Shown here: piece by piece, positions 13,401-24,775 of the stretch
How the letters are laid out: each line of letters opens with the position of its first letter
How positions within the stretch are numbered: position 1 is the first letter of the stretch
NCBI GenBank assembly: GCA_950106755.1
Contig: OX467084.1
Location: 7,502,001-7,566,000 of the forward strand
Length of the DNA stretch: 64,000 nt
Source: Climacium dendroides
Taxonomy: Eukaryota; Streptophyta; Bryopsida; Hypnales; Climaciaceae
Direction: 5' to 3'
The notes under the pieces: generated by a model
The model's database searches: none
What the model was told of the DNA's origin: nothing
The model's input: the letters and a program-made list of their open reading frames with translations, nothing else
Program-made: the position numbers and the translations under genes

Positions 13401-13729
13401 ATGCAGACATGAAAAATTAGAACAAAGTTGTTGAAAGTTATTTACAACCCAATATAACCATCTTCACATTATTGTAAGGAAAATATACCCTATTGGTTTG
13501 TTTAAATGCTTCATTGTGATATATATGTTTTGTATTAGTGATAAGTAAACATCATTGAAGAAAGTCACATTTTTTCTTGCATGATTGTTTCTTGTAGTCA
13601 TATAATGCTCATAGTTATGCACACCAAAAGGTGACTTTGCACTTTTAAGAATATAATTGCAATCAGTTATAAATTACCAATCACATCTACATGAACTATC
13701 ACATTAATCATAAATATGACTAACAAAAG

Positions 13730-14257
13730 TTATATTTCACATCCGTAAAAAATATATAATTCACGAGAGTCATATTCCACATCATTCAAAAATATGACTT
13801 GAGAGAGTCATTTTCAACATGAGTAAAAAATATGACCTACAAGAGTAATATTCTACATCAACAAAAAGTATGATTGTACAAAATCATATACCATGTTAGT
13901 TAAAATATAACTTACTGCAATTATATTTCATATCAGCCAAAAATATGATTTATTGTAGTTATATTCCATGTCAACCAAAATACGATTCACCACAGTCATA
14001 TTCCAAGTCATTCAAAAATATGCGACCCTCTTTGAGTTTGCTTGTGTTTGTTTGTCCGTGTCCTGGTCTTTGTCTTGTCCCTTGGCCTCTTGTGGTTGGG
14101 GCCTCCCTGTTTCCTTTTTTGTTTGGCAATGGATTTTCCTTCATTTGTTTAAAAAAACAAAAACAAAAACAAAAAACCAAGTCATTCAAAAATATGGCTC
14201 ATTGTAGTCATATTCCACATCAACCAAAAATATAACTATATGGAGTCATATGCTACG
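13730..14257 (+). repeat. Minisatellite, ~38-bp unit, with nested insertion
   Basis: Units follow AGTCATATTCCACATCA, then three to five bases, then AAAAATATGACT plus a variable joint. At least eight degenerate units can be followed before and after the retroposon insertion at 14023-14176. The same AGTCATATT core is scattered near both ends of the CACTA element. Confidence 0.8.
14023..14176 (+). mobile_element. 154-bp retroposon with 20-bp target duplication
   Basis: The insertion ends in an A-rich tail (AAAAAAACAAAAACAAAAAC and on to 14176) and is flanked by a perfect 20-bp direct repeat, CCAAGTCATTCAAAAATATG, at 14003-14022 and 14177-14196. Tail plus long target duplication is the signature of target-primed reverse transcription. 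The body is GC-richer than its surroundings. It is either a SINE or a 5'-truncated LINE end; no box A/B promoter is evident. Confidence 0.9.
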
Positions 14258-14750
14258 CAGGCTTTTTTTCTTTCTTTTCGTTCAGCTCAAAAAAAAGTCA
14301 AGCCCCAAAGAATAGTCAACATATAATGCCATGTTGGCAGCCGTAATTGAACATACAATCATATCACATTAGCAGTCAAATGGCTAATTATAGCTAATTA
14401 TACTCCCCAATGTATATGATTGCTAATATGATTGATGTTCAATACGACTTGTCAGTAATGATTGGACCTAGTCATATTCCGAATCATCTTCAGTGATTTT
14501 GGCGTGAGTCATATTTTGAGATTTTTTGACTCATTGTAGTCATATTTTGTAGTTATAAAACATGCATTTTCTAGTAGTGTGACTAAACAATGATTGGTTC
14601 TTTATATGCCACGTAGGATGGCACATGCTATGTTAATTATTCTCTATGAGTGACTATGTCTATGCTGAACATCAAAAGTTGCATCAATTATACTTAGTCA
14701 TTTATAGGATTATTTACATCATGTCACATCGCAATCAGGGCATTTTTTTT

Positions 14751-15160
14751 TGGCGAAAAAAAGCCAGAATGCACCAAAATAAAACACCTGGCGAAATGGC
14801 CTTTGAAAAGACCGGCGGGAAAAACCACGTGTTTCGCCAAGTTGGCGGCGGACCCGGACAGGTGGGTGCCAAGCCGGCGGCCATCTCGTCCGGCACTTAG
14901 GGTTTAATCGCCAGTAAGTGGCTGTTCTTGCATTCATCATAGCAGGATTTATCGCCACTAATTTGGGTTTAAGACCACTTCGTTCTCCACTCGCAAACCT
15001 AATGTCGCCATAGATTTCTTCGTGATCCGCTGCTTTGATTCCTGTCTTCGCCAACGGAGTGGAGTACTGGAGCGATCATTTCGCTAGTGAAGAACTTCAT
15101 GGCAATATGGTTTCGCCAGTTCCAGCGCAATGGTGTAGGGTGATTTCGCCATGAAGAGCT
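14751..15160 (+). repeat. Left subterminal TCGCCA cluster of the hAT element
   Basis: Nine exact TCGCCA/TGGCGA hexamers, seven in plus orientation, usually preceded by T/A-rich bases (TTTCGCCA, TAATCGCCA). Clustered short subterminal motifs are binding sites for the transposase in known hAT elements such as Ac. Assignment here is by analogy. Confidence 0.75.
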
Positions 15161-15448
15161 ATGCAGGGTTGTAATTGCCACTCTTTTTTTGTGATTGATT
15201 TTCATTAATCCGGCCATCTCATTGCTTGCATTTGAATTCCTTGAAATGGAGGCGTACTTGCATGAATGTTGTGGTGCTGCTTTGGTTCCCTTGAAGTTTG
15301 CTCACGCTGCATGTTTCCACCGTGACATTGTAAATTGTTTTCATTGTGTAATTTGCTTCGTGATTTGCCTGGGACACACCGGGATTGGGTTTTTTCATTT
15401 CTTCTGTGCTTGTCTGTTCTGTGGTCTTGCGAGAGTTTACTTTTGTGG

Positions 15449-18400
15449 ATGGAGTCCGAGCGTGCAATGGCGATTGAACATGGCAATGGAGGTGAAGATG
15501 TAGTTGCGAAAGCACTGAAGGCTGCTTCTGCTGCAAAAATTGCTCAGAAAAAAGCAGAGAAAGCAGCCAAGGAAGCATTGAAGGTGGCCCGCCGAGAATT
15601 GAAACGAAAGGGGAAGATCATCAACTCACGTAGGGCTGAAACGCACAAGAAGACTGTGCAATCGTATTTCCAATCTTCTCGAGGTAGTGGCGGGGGGCAA
15701 CCGCTTTGTTTTGTGTTCGACGGTTGCATGCCAGAAGTACCAGGCGCTGAGCCAATGTCTACAGACGAGTATCCCAGCGAGAAGGAGGCCGAGCAGTTGA
15801 ATCGAAGCAAGTCCATGTCTGTGGATACTGCTGCGACACCGGGTTCATCGTCTGGATCCGGAGATACTTTTGTTTTGAGCTGTAAGTCACCGATGATCAC
15901 ACTCTCTGAATCTTCCTCCGACAAAGATAATTCAAAATTTGTGGAGGTTCCTATACAGTCTGAGGGCTCTTCCTCTGACTCTGACTTCGAGTCTCCTCCC
16001 TCGAAGAAAGGTGGCACAAGCTGCAAGAAGACTCGCAATTCACGTTCCACAGCGCAAACTCGATACGATCGACATCGAAAATTTCAGACCATTTGGGCCG
16101 TGAAGCTGCCGTGGGCGGAAGGTGTGATGGCAAATGACGGAATCCTTCATATGGTGAAATGCAAAGTCTGCAGCGTGATCGACAGAAAGCTCTGTGTGAT
16201 GGCGCCCAAGAGCGACACGCTTTTCAAACATGATGGAAAACGCACAGCACAGAAGGACATGCCGAAGTACAAAGTGAAGGCTGGAGATTACTATGTGGCC
16301 ACTGACTGCAAGCACAGAAAAAACATGCGCCTGTACGCTGCAAAGCCGGCAACGACGGTTCTTGATCAACTGAATCAGTGTAGCAGCTTAGAGGCACAGA
16401 GAAAGAGGGTACAATTTGCCACATTGTTTTAGTTGCTTACTAATGGTCGTCCTATGCTAGAGTTCGAGTCACGTCAAGCTTTGTACAAGCTACTAGATGT
16501 CCCTGACCTTCCTAGTGCACATTGGTGCATCCGTTCTGGCTGGATCATGGCGGGATATATGTACAGACAAGTTGTCGAAGAAACCAAAAGGTTGATTGCC
16601 ACTGCGAGGTATGTAGTTCTTACTGTTGACGAAGTAACTGCGGTTGATAACAACAGCTTTCTCTCAGTTCATGCCTACATTGTACGGGACTGGGTCCGCA
16701 TTCCGCTTTTGATCTCATTGCAGAGAGTTGAGTCGGCACCCAACGCAGAGAATATTACTCAGCTGATCGTGGAAGCCATGCATTCTGGTGCGGCCATGGA
16801 TAATGAATCTGTGGCCATGAAGTTGATTAGCTTCGGTGCAGATGGTGCCTCCACGCTGCAGGGGTCTCGTTCCGGGGTCACTCTCCAAATTAAGGAGAAG
16901 CACACACCCTTTTCAATCGGCGTGCACTGCATGGCCCACCGCTGTAACTTGATGTTTAAGGCTTTATCTCAACTTCAAATCTTCTCTGATATAGAGAAGT
17001 TGCTGCAAGTCTCCTATACTTATTTTTGTAAGAGTCCGAAACGATTTTCGGAGTTCAGAATGTTGGCCAAGTTGACAGAGACCAAAGGTCTGAAAATGCT
17101 CCGAAATGTTCAAACAAGGTGGATGAGCCTCATTGAGCCCTTGCGACGGTTACTTTCTGAGTACCGGACTCTTATTTATAAGATGACTGCTGATTTAAAT
17201 GAGAACAACAAAGCTGAGGTATTTTTCTGTCCTTTCTTTTTACTTATTTCCATTTTTTTTGGCGTGGATTCTTGTTATCGCACCGAGTTGCCTTCATCTT
17301 CTTTCTCCGATGATCGATTAAATTCATGAATTGTGGTAGTCACACAGTGTTGCAGAGGCCACATCTTCCCTTGTTTGATTCTATGCCATTTGGGAACCTG
17401 ACAAAAACAAGTGGATTCTTGCAGGCATGCCTGCATCTCCTCCTGGATCCCTTCACGTTGCTCGGAATGTGCGCTCTCCTGCCGCTCCTTGAGGCCGTCG
17501 ATTCTCTTGTGCAGTTTGCCCAGAAACGGGACGTGCATGTGGGGGATTTTATAGCTACCGTGAAAATTTGTCAAGCATCGCTCTATTGAATGTACGAGGA
17601 CAGTGCAACGGCCTATAACACGGATGAGTTTTGGAGTTTCAAAAACTTACTTGATTGCAATCATGAACAAATCCACATTAAGTGGATTACTGGCTTAAAC
17701 CGCGATGACTATGTTGTGTTGTCATTTATCTGTCATGGAGAGCAAATACATGCAGAGCACAAGGGATCTCCAGTGGACAGAGAAGTCTGGGCTACGCTCC
17801 TGGCCAAGGTTAAGGTGGAATGCACCGGTAAATTGGCTTCAACTTCTTTCCAGTTTTGTATGATGCTCATGACCTTGTATCCTTTTTTTTCTTTCTCCAT
17901 TATTCTAGAATTCTAATGTGTTGCCTTTCATCTATGGTAGGTGCTGCAAAGATGCTAGTGGCTGAACTGGACGGCCGATTCCCAGCCCACAACGTCATGA
18001 CAGCTTTTGGTATCTTTTATCCTCAGTATTGGTATCAACTAAACGCGGAGGACACATTTGACAACCACTTGCGTACACTGATGGACACCTATGGTCATGG
18101 TAAGGTATTGGGTGAGGGCGACAAGAAGATTTTGATTAAACCCCTGGTTGATCGTGATACTTTGATTTTCCAGCGTGCATTGTTCAAAACATGCATGAAA
18201 TCTAATGCACGGCAGCTATGCTCCCACCTTTTGATTTGAATCCATTGACAAAGGTGTGGCGTGTCCTAGATTCCAATAACAGCCTCACACAAAATTTTGG
18301 TGGGTTTATAAAGCTTGCAGAGATGGCGGTCGTTCATGTCCTGGGATCCATTGAGGACGAAAGACTCTTCTCCAGTGTCGGATTTCTGAAGTCGAAGTTG

Positions 18401-18544
18401 CGCAATAACCTCGAGGAGAACTTGCAAGTCGTGGTGGGGATGTTCTCTCAGAGGCTGTTTACACTGGATACCTTCCCTTACCAAAAGGTGTTTGACGACT
18501 GGTTCGTTACTGGAGGGCGGGGGAGATATTTGGCTTCAATTTAG
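15449..18544 (+). pseudogene. hAT transposase (KIAA1586/ZNF862-like), three lesions
   Basis: Likely exons are 15449-17218, 17425-17827 and 17941-18544. The start at 15449 (MESERAM) is preferred over an in-frame ATG at 15335. The N-terminus is Lys/Ala-rich and coiled-coil-like, then Ser/acidic linkers, then a CxxC zinc-finger-like patch (VKCKVCSV). Catalytic-core signs are LTVDEVT and FGADGAS (acidic residues), VHCMAHRCNL (CxxH) and TRWMS; the C-terminus has a typical hAT dimerisation block, EDERLFSSVGFLKSKLRNNL. Lesions: in-frame TAG at 16430-16432 between ATLF and LLTNGRPM, in-frame TGA at 17587-17589 between QASLY and MYED, and a net -1 (or +2) frameshift near 18206-18222. Coding resumes in register after each stop, so these are recent-looking single hits. 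Splice sites are inferred. Confidence 0.88.
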
Positions 18545-19606
18545 TGCATGTGTGCATGAGCCTTTTCTACTTTAGTGCATGCATGAGCCTTCTCTTTCTT
18601 AGTTCATACAAGAGTGTTCTCTTGTAGTCGGGGCAACTTAGTAGGAAGCATGAAGGCCAATCGGCAGATAGTTTTTTTGTCATGTAGTTTTTTTCCCAAT
18701 GGTGCAAAGTAGGATCCTCTTGCACCTCTCATGTTTATGTTTTGAGAATTCCTTTCACAATGGACTTGAATATTATCAGCTTTTTTTACTTGATTTTTGA
18801 GTAGTCTTGAAAATGTTTGCTTCTTCTGCAGGTAAGGTCTCTTTGCATTGTAGGTAGTGGATTTTCTTTATTCCATTTTGTAGTTATTGTATTTCACTGA
18901 AGCCAATAATTGACTTTGGCATCGGAGTGCATTGGATGTGGATGTAGGTGATTGTGCACTCACAAGGTGTTCTTGTCTGAGGCATTCTGGTTGTTCTTCT
19001 GTCAGCAAAAAACATTAGGGCTTTTTTGTTTACTAAGGTGATTCTTCTTGTAAATGTTTGTATGTTTTGTTGTTCAATCTTGTGGAGTCAGAAAGTTTCT
19101 AACTTAGGCTTTGGAGGGGGTTTGGGTTGGGTGCAGGTCCAAATTTGTTTTCCGTCAAATTGTATTACTCAATGTTTGTTTTATCTCTTTCATTAGCTGT
19201 TGTCAATGTATGCTAAAGTTTGCAGGTAAGCTCCATTTCCACATTCATGTCCGTTTTTTTAACTCTTTGATTACTTGATTGACATGAACACATTACCTCA
19301 CTTAAAATTTTCCAACAAATTGCGGGTAGATGTAAGTGATTGTGCTCCCTCTTCTTACAATTTTCCCTTTTCATATTGTGCAATGTTCCATTGTTTGTTT
19401 ATTCTTATTCTTATCCTTGGAAATTTTTACATGCTCTCTTGTTTAATTATTTCACTGAAGAAACTTTCTCACTTAAGCTTCAGAGTGGGTTTGAGTGGGC
19501 GCAGGTTACGTTTTCTACTTGACTTCAGGGAGTCCAAAATTAAACCGCATTTGGCAAAAATAGAGCCCATACTGTAAAAAATGAAATAAAAATTCAAAAT
19601 ATCGCC

Positions 19607-19806
19607 AATTACTACACAACTAACTTCTGCAATTCGCCAAAATAACAACAGAATACACTCCACTTTCGCCATGTAGTACCCACCCTTAAACCGAAATTCG
19701 CCAATAAAACACCATGAAGAAAAACAGAGTTCGCCCAGAAAAGTTTCCTCGATAAACCATCATCGCCACAGGTGAACTACATAAAGCAACAAAGTCATCG
19801 CCAATT
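19607..19806 (+). repeat. Right subterminal TCGCCA cluster of the hAT element
   Basis: Six exact TCGCCA hexamers, all in plus orientation, plus near-matches TTCGCCC and TCGCCT, within the last 270 bp of the element. Orientation matches most of the left cluster. Confidence 0.75.
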
Positions 19807-19880
19807 TTTCGGGCATCTTCACAGAAGGGTCGCCTTTTCATTCATTCCCAAAAACTGAAAAAAAATACGCTGATCGCAAT

Positions 19881-22800
19881 GTTGTTGTGATGTGAGTTGT
19901 CTATTAATTGAAATGATATCTTTATTTGTTAATTAAAAAGTGTTTAATGTTAGAATCTATTTGTGTTAAGAGCTTGGTGCTAGAAGCTTGTATTAGTTGT
20001 TTTGGTAGTGGCCAGTTGATAACCGATTGGTTAATAATTGATACCGAGGTTAATAGGTTAGTGGGATTATGGTTAGGATTAGGTGGCGGTTAGCCGCCTT
20101 GGAATTGTAGTAGCTATTTATGTCAAGTATTGGTTTCTTGTCTCTCTTTTTTCTTTGTTTTTTAGTGGTTGGGAGGTGTAGAGGCACTTGAGGTGCAAAC
20201 TATGTATTTGTTTTTGGATTTTATTTTGAAAAAGGCATTTAGGTGAAGGATTTAGTGTTGTGTTTTGATAAAATGTTGAATCAAAGAATTTTTTTGGATT
20301 AGGGTTCTTGAAAATTAATCTATTATGATGCCAAATTTGAGATCTAGATCTATTATGAAGAAAGAGATATAAGGCTGCAAAGTGGAGGTGTTTGAAATCT
20401 AAATTAAGGTAACCAAAGAGGATGCATTGAAGAGCTTAGATATTACTGAATTTTTGTTTTATGGCTTGAAATTTATATAGTACCTTTCTTCACTTAGTTT
20501 CTTTATTGTGTTAAAATCTTGACTGCTATGGATGTGAGATCTATGAGCAATGCACAAAAATATAATCAAATGTAGAAACCATGACATAGAAACGTTAGAG
20601 TGCAAAAATGTCCACCAAAGTCGAATACTATCTTGAATTAGGGTGAAATTTAGTATGTAAGGATTTGGTAAATTTAATTACTTTATAGCAAAATTTCAAA
20701 ACATTTGGAAAGATGGCCCATAAGATATGCTAGGGAAAAGTCAACTATGTTAGTTTAAGGTATCTTAGGAAGGGTAGAAAGTCAATAGTGAAGAAATGTT
20801 CACCAAAATTGAACATCTTGGATTAGAATGAAATTTGATACGTAAAGAGTTGATAATTAAGTTGATTTACTTTGTAGCAAAATTTTAAAATATTTGAAAA
20901 TACTATCTATCAAATATAGTAGGCCAAAGCTATGCCGATCGATTAAGTTTTAGTGAAAATTATAGAATTGAGATTTAGGTAAAAGGGAGTTTGGAAAAAG
21001 GCTTAGAATTATTTAGGAACTTAAGGATATAAGCATTTTTACAACAAAGGCCTTGTGCTATTCCAAACCTATTCGCTAAATATTCCGACAATGTTACTAG
21101 GATGTCCGCCGTAATGTCATTCTTCAAGTCTAATATCCATCAAGATAGAATATTCATTGTTAAGGGAATAATTTAATTACAATGATGGAAATTTTGGATG
21201 AAAATAGTTGTAATTAGGATGGATAGGATTGTTTAACTAACTTGTTTGACAATTTAGAGGATAAACTAATTTGATAAACAAGATGTACATCCAACTCACT
21301 AGACAAGTTGTGTAGTTTGATAGACAAGTTGTTTAGCTTGACGGACCTAATAAACTTCATCAACTCTTTTTATCTCAAGATAAATCTTTAATTGAAAAAA
21401 TGTAATTATTACTATTGTTATTTGGTTGTCTATATCATTCTAATAGCTACCACTCTTAAATTGACTAAACTTGCGTCTTGCTTACTACAATCAATAAATC
21501 ACTGTAAATCCATTGCACCCAATTATCTATTCACTAAAATCAACTAGTTACAACACTCTATAAAAGTAACTAGCAATAATAATGATGATTACTAATTATT
21601 GCAAATTGATAGTATTAATAAACGTTGTTGGCTTTTGCAGACAATCTCCATGGTCCAAACCCAGCTACAATGAAGGTGTTGTGGAAGTAACAATTTCCAA
21701 GACCTTCAAGTATGTTGCAAGAGTAGATAGATGTCCTTCCAATCTATTGCAATTGCTACAATGTATCAAAACGTGCTATAAAAATATACCTAACTATAAT
21801 TAGTAAGTTGACAATTGTTGCAACATCCCCACTTTGTTGGAAAACCTTTTTCAACTCTATACATATATGTTTGATGAAATGATTGTTGACATTATGACAT
21901 GTTGCATGGTGTCTTCTCATTGTAAATTAAATTATGCCAAAAGAGAGTATGAGACCCATGTGGCTAATAGATACATAGATGTGTGTATCTACTAGTTACA
22001 TGGGTCTTACCAGAAAGGCCATCAACGTACCAATCAAGCATGATTGCTATGAGGATATTAATATAATACTTTTCTCATAGACAAAATTAAGAGAGAAGAA
22101 CCCATAGTAGAAAAAGGCATAGAGGCTTGTCGTGTTTGAAAATACCTATTTAGATCAAAGTTTTCAAAATCATATTTGGACCTCAAGATGTCTATCAGAA
22201 TGTTAGGATTCTATCCCAACATCTATTGGGATCATATTTGCCCATTTTTTAGATGGCTTATTAATTGAGTAGGATGGCTTGTTCATCCAAATTGATGACA
22301 AGCTGTCTAAATTGACGGACAAGTCATCCCCAAAAAATATTTTTTTGGCAAACATGATCTTGATGCATCAGAAGATGTCATGATTAATGGTGACGGACAT
22401 CTTGATGCAAAAAGCCCAAGTCAAATCAAGATAGAAAATTCTAACTTAAATATACTATTGAGAGAGCAACCTATTATGATATGATTATTTTATAACATGT
22501 GACAATGCATTATGTTACATATAAAAAATGGAACTCTTAATTAAAATTTATGTTTGTTTTCGACTATTGTTTGATGTTTGCTAGCAGTAAACAATAAGAA
22601 TCTCAATAAGTATCAAAGTGTAAACTTTTGCATACAAAGATAAAGGGATTTGTATACAAAGCATAGGAGTATTGTGTATTCATACTTACACAATATATAT
22701 AACTTGAGTGTATATATATTTGTAAATGCCATGTATAAATATGATATAATACAAATATCAATATATGTCTAATATGTATAAATTTAAGAAGTTCAAATAC

Positions 22801-22934
22801 ATACATATCATGTATAGATACCGTTGTCGTGATGGAAATGTCTTTAATATATAGAAATCTTATTTAATGAGGTGTTTATTTGGATTTGAATAATTAACCT
22901 TTCATATGAAGAAAAAAAAAGAAAAAAAAAGTGG
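19881..22934. other. AT-rich intergenic DNA, no gene seen
   Basis: No supported gene. A stretch starting TGTTAGAATC (19949) and containing GGCGGTTAGCCGCC and CTATTTATGTCAAG has the feel of a Copia-type LTR, but no second end or target duplication was found. A 73-codon frame at 21582-21803 follows an AG but matches no family. A strong short hairpin lies at 21952-22007. Confidence 0.5.
21952..22007. repeat. Short imperfect hairpin, ~24-bp stem
   Basis: AGACCCATGTggCTAaTAGA on the left pairs with its complement ending ACATGGGTCT on the right: about 24 bp with three mismatches and a small loop. It could be a relic MITE or a foldback RNA precursor. Confidence 0.6.
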
Positions 22935-23206
22935 GGCATGGTAAAAACCATGATTTATTTCAATACTGGTGATTTCTGGAGCTTGTTAACAAATCTTGGG
23001 TGTACCGCATCTTGTCGCTTGCTAAAGGGGATTAGGGTGCCGGTTGGTTGTTTATTTCCTGCTTCCACGAGCAAGTGCCAAGTCGCGAGGCACCTGCAAC
23101 AGTCAATGGGTTCAACGGGAATTGAACCTGAACCGGTAGGGTGACCTTTAACGAATTTTGACAACCAACCAAGTCTACGACTTGGCGATTGACTGCGGAG
23201 CGCCAA
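22935..23206 (-). mobile_element. Candidate tRNA-derived SINE
   Basis: A GC-richer island in AT-rich DNA. On the minus strand it carries a box-B-like GGTTCAATTCC and, about 55-60 bases upstream, a box-A-like TCGCCAAGTCG following GGCGCTCCGCAGTCAA. The 3' side (minus strand) ends at a T-rich run, the complement of the A tract at 22911-22930. Spacing is slightly wide for an intact tRNA and no cloverleaf can be drawn, so a tRNA gene is unlikely. Target duplication not identified. Confidence 0.5.
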
Positions 23207-24465
23207 AGATTTTATATCCCTAGCTATAACTTTAGGACCCTATCTTTAAAAAATATTTCTATCTTTTAGTTGTTAAGAAAGGTTAAAATTTAGTTTGTTT
23301 GGCTATGTTGTAGAAAATGAAAGGTAGAAACTATTTTATCTTTCTTTTATCTTGTTTGGCTAAATTCATAGCCTCGTGTGGAAGGTTGAGTGGGAGTTAT
23401 GGAGGAATATTGGCTTAGCCAATAGGATTTTAATGCCTAATGTGGCTTTGGCATGGGCTGATGTGGCCATTGGAGTTGGATAAAGAGTCGGGGTTGTCTT
23501 GCACACAATGTCTATGATTGTAATTTGTAACTAACTAGTAAAAAATTGTGCATAAAATAACACAAATATGAGGAGTTCTTTAGTAACTAGCACAACCATT
23601 TCATTGTGTGCAAGACTTTGAGGAAGGTAATAACATCCAAAATTATACAAATAATCATTTGAACATTTATTTTTTGGTAGTAATCATGAAAGGATGATGA
23701 GGTCAAAAAGGGATCCATGGATGACATTTAAGAGTAGTGTAGAAATGAGGAACACATTTATTGCCTAAAGATTTATAAATCAAGATCATTTTTGGCAAAG
23801 GAACTTGGTAATAGGTCTTGTCCTTTTAGGTTAACCTTTAAAAGAACATAGTGAGAAGAAATGTAGATTTGAAGTATTTTAATGAAAAAAAATATAGGAT
23901 GAAAAGAATCTAGATATAACTTTTTTACTAAAAATTATAAAACTCAATCAAATTTTTTAACAATTTTGAAGGTAAAACTTCAAAGATTAGTATTTTTTAA
24001 ATACATGATTTTTTTGGCACATGATTTTGAAGAGGATTTCTATTCTTCCTACTAAGTGTTTCGTGCATTGTTTGGAGGCGGTAAATGTATCAATTTTCTA
24101 TTGAAAAATGGAAAAATATTATAATCTCTTTCAAATTAAAAAAAATGATCAAGTCATTTATTTTTTGATTAAAATAAATACCATATGAAGTGTGTCTTGT
24201 ATACTTTAACATATTCCATTTTGTACAATGGTTTTGATTTTTTGTTTAGAACAAAAATTCAAAGTTTCAAGCAATGTGATGTCATTTTTGTTCTTACTTT
24301 ATAACACCAAACTTTAAATCTACTTTTTAATCATCGAATGTCACCATTACTATCTAGTAAAAAGATGCACCCCCTCCCCCGCTCTCATTTTTTATTTAAA
24401 AAAATTTCAGATTGTAGATCTTCTCATAGAAAAATATATGAAACCAATCTCCAAGCCATTGATTT

Positions 24466-24705
24466 AGGATACAAATATGTATACAAAAATAGATATAGAT
24501 ATGTATACATATATGAAAACAAATATGGATACATATACATATATGAAAATAGATATGGATAAGAATATAGTAGATAAATATGGATACATATATAGAAGAT
24601 GGGTATGAATACTTATACAATTGTGGATATGGATACAAAAGACAAATATGAGTACAAAAAACAAATATGGATATAAGTGTGGATATGAGTACGAGTACAA
24701 AAAAT
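24466..24705 (+). repeat. Degenerate ATATGGATACA-type minisatellite
   Basis: Repeated variants of ATATGGATACA, AAATATG and AGATATGGATA in irregular 12-24-bp steps. Translated frames through it (113 and 78 codons, minus strand) are Tyr/Ile-rich products of the repeat, not genes. Confidence 0.75.
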
Positions 24706-24775
24706 GTATACATGTCTACACTAAAATCCCATATCAATTGTAAAACCTCATGTCAATTTGAAATTACAAATTAGA

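Larger units (their letters stand above)
12302..14579. mobile_element. Non-autonomous CACTA (EnSpm) transposon, 2278 bp
   Basis: The left end begins CACTATTAAAAAATGCATG; the right end, reverse-complemented, begins CACTACTAGAAAATGCATG. The terminal inverted repeat is 25 bp with two mismatches, and similarity continues with AAAATATGA motifs. The 3-bp duplication TGA flanks both ends (12299-12301 and 14580-14582), the size made by CACTA transposases. Inside both ends are many copies of AGTCATATT/AATATGACT, plausible subterminal transposase-binding repeats. No transposase frame is present. The interior holds a 32-bp array, a T-rich stretch, a ~38-bp array and a nested retroposon. Confidence 0.92.
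14736..19872 (+). mobile_element. Complete hAT transposon, 5137 bp, transposase broken
   Basis: Ends are CAGGGCATTTTTTTT at the left and, reverse-complemented, CAGCGTATTTTTTTT at the right: 15 bp with two mismatches. A perfect 8-bp duplication ATCGCAAT flanks it (14728-14735 and 19873-19880), the size made by hAT transposases. The motif TCGCCA occurs nine times in the left 430 bp (either orientation) and six times in the right 300 bp. The interior encodes a hAT transposase-like gene (15449-18544) with three disabling lesions, so this copy needs outside transposase. The element is GC-richer than its surroundings. Confidence 0.95.

Noticed and set aside
16409..16432. Possible 24-base GT...AG intron removing the in-frame TAG of the hAT gene
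   Set aside because: Far below the minimum plant intron length, and the removed residues (VQFATLF) look like conserved coding sequence. Treated as a nonsense mutation.
18100..18173. Possible 74-base intron in the hAT gene (GTAAGG...TTTTCCAG)
   Set aside because: The stretch reads as good coding sequence (IKPLVDRDTLIFQRALFKT) in frame, and removing it does not repair the frameshift downstream.
19949..20170. Possible Copia-type solo LTR starting TGTTAGAATC
   Set aside because: No matching CA end, target duplication or second LTR could be found.
23090..23200. Functional tRNA gene near 23.1 kb
   Set aside because: B-box-like motif is present but no cloverleaf or anticodon arm with proper spacing can be drawn; a SINE fits better.
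24396..24737. 113-codon Tyr/Ile-rich frame
   Set aside because: Translation of the ATATGGATACA minisatellite.
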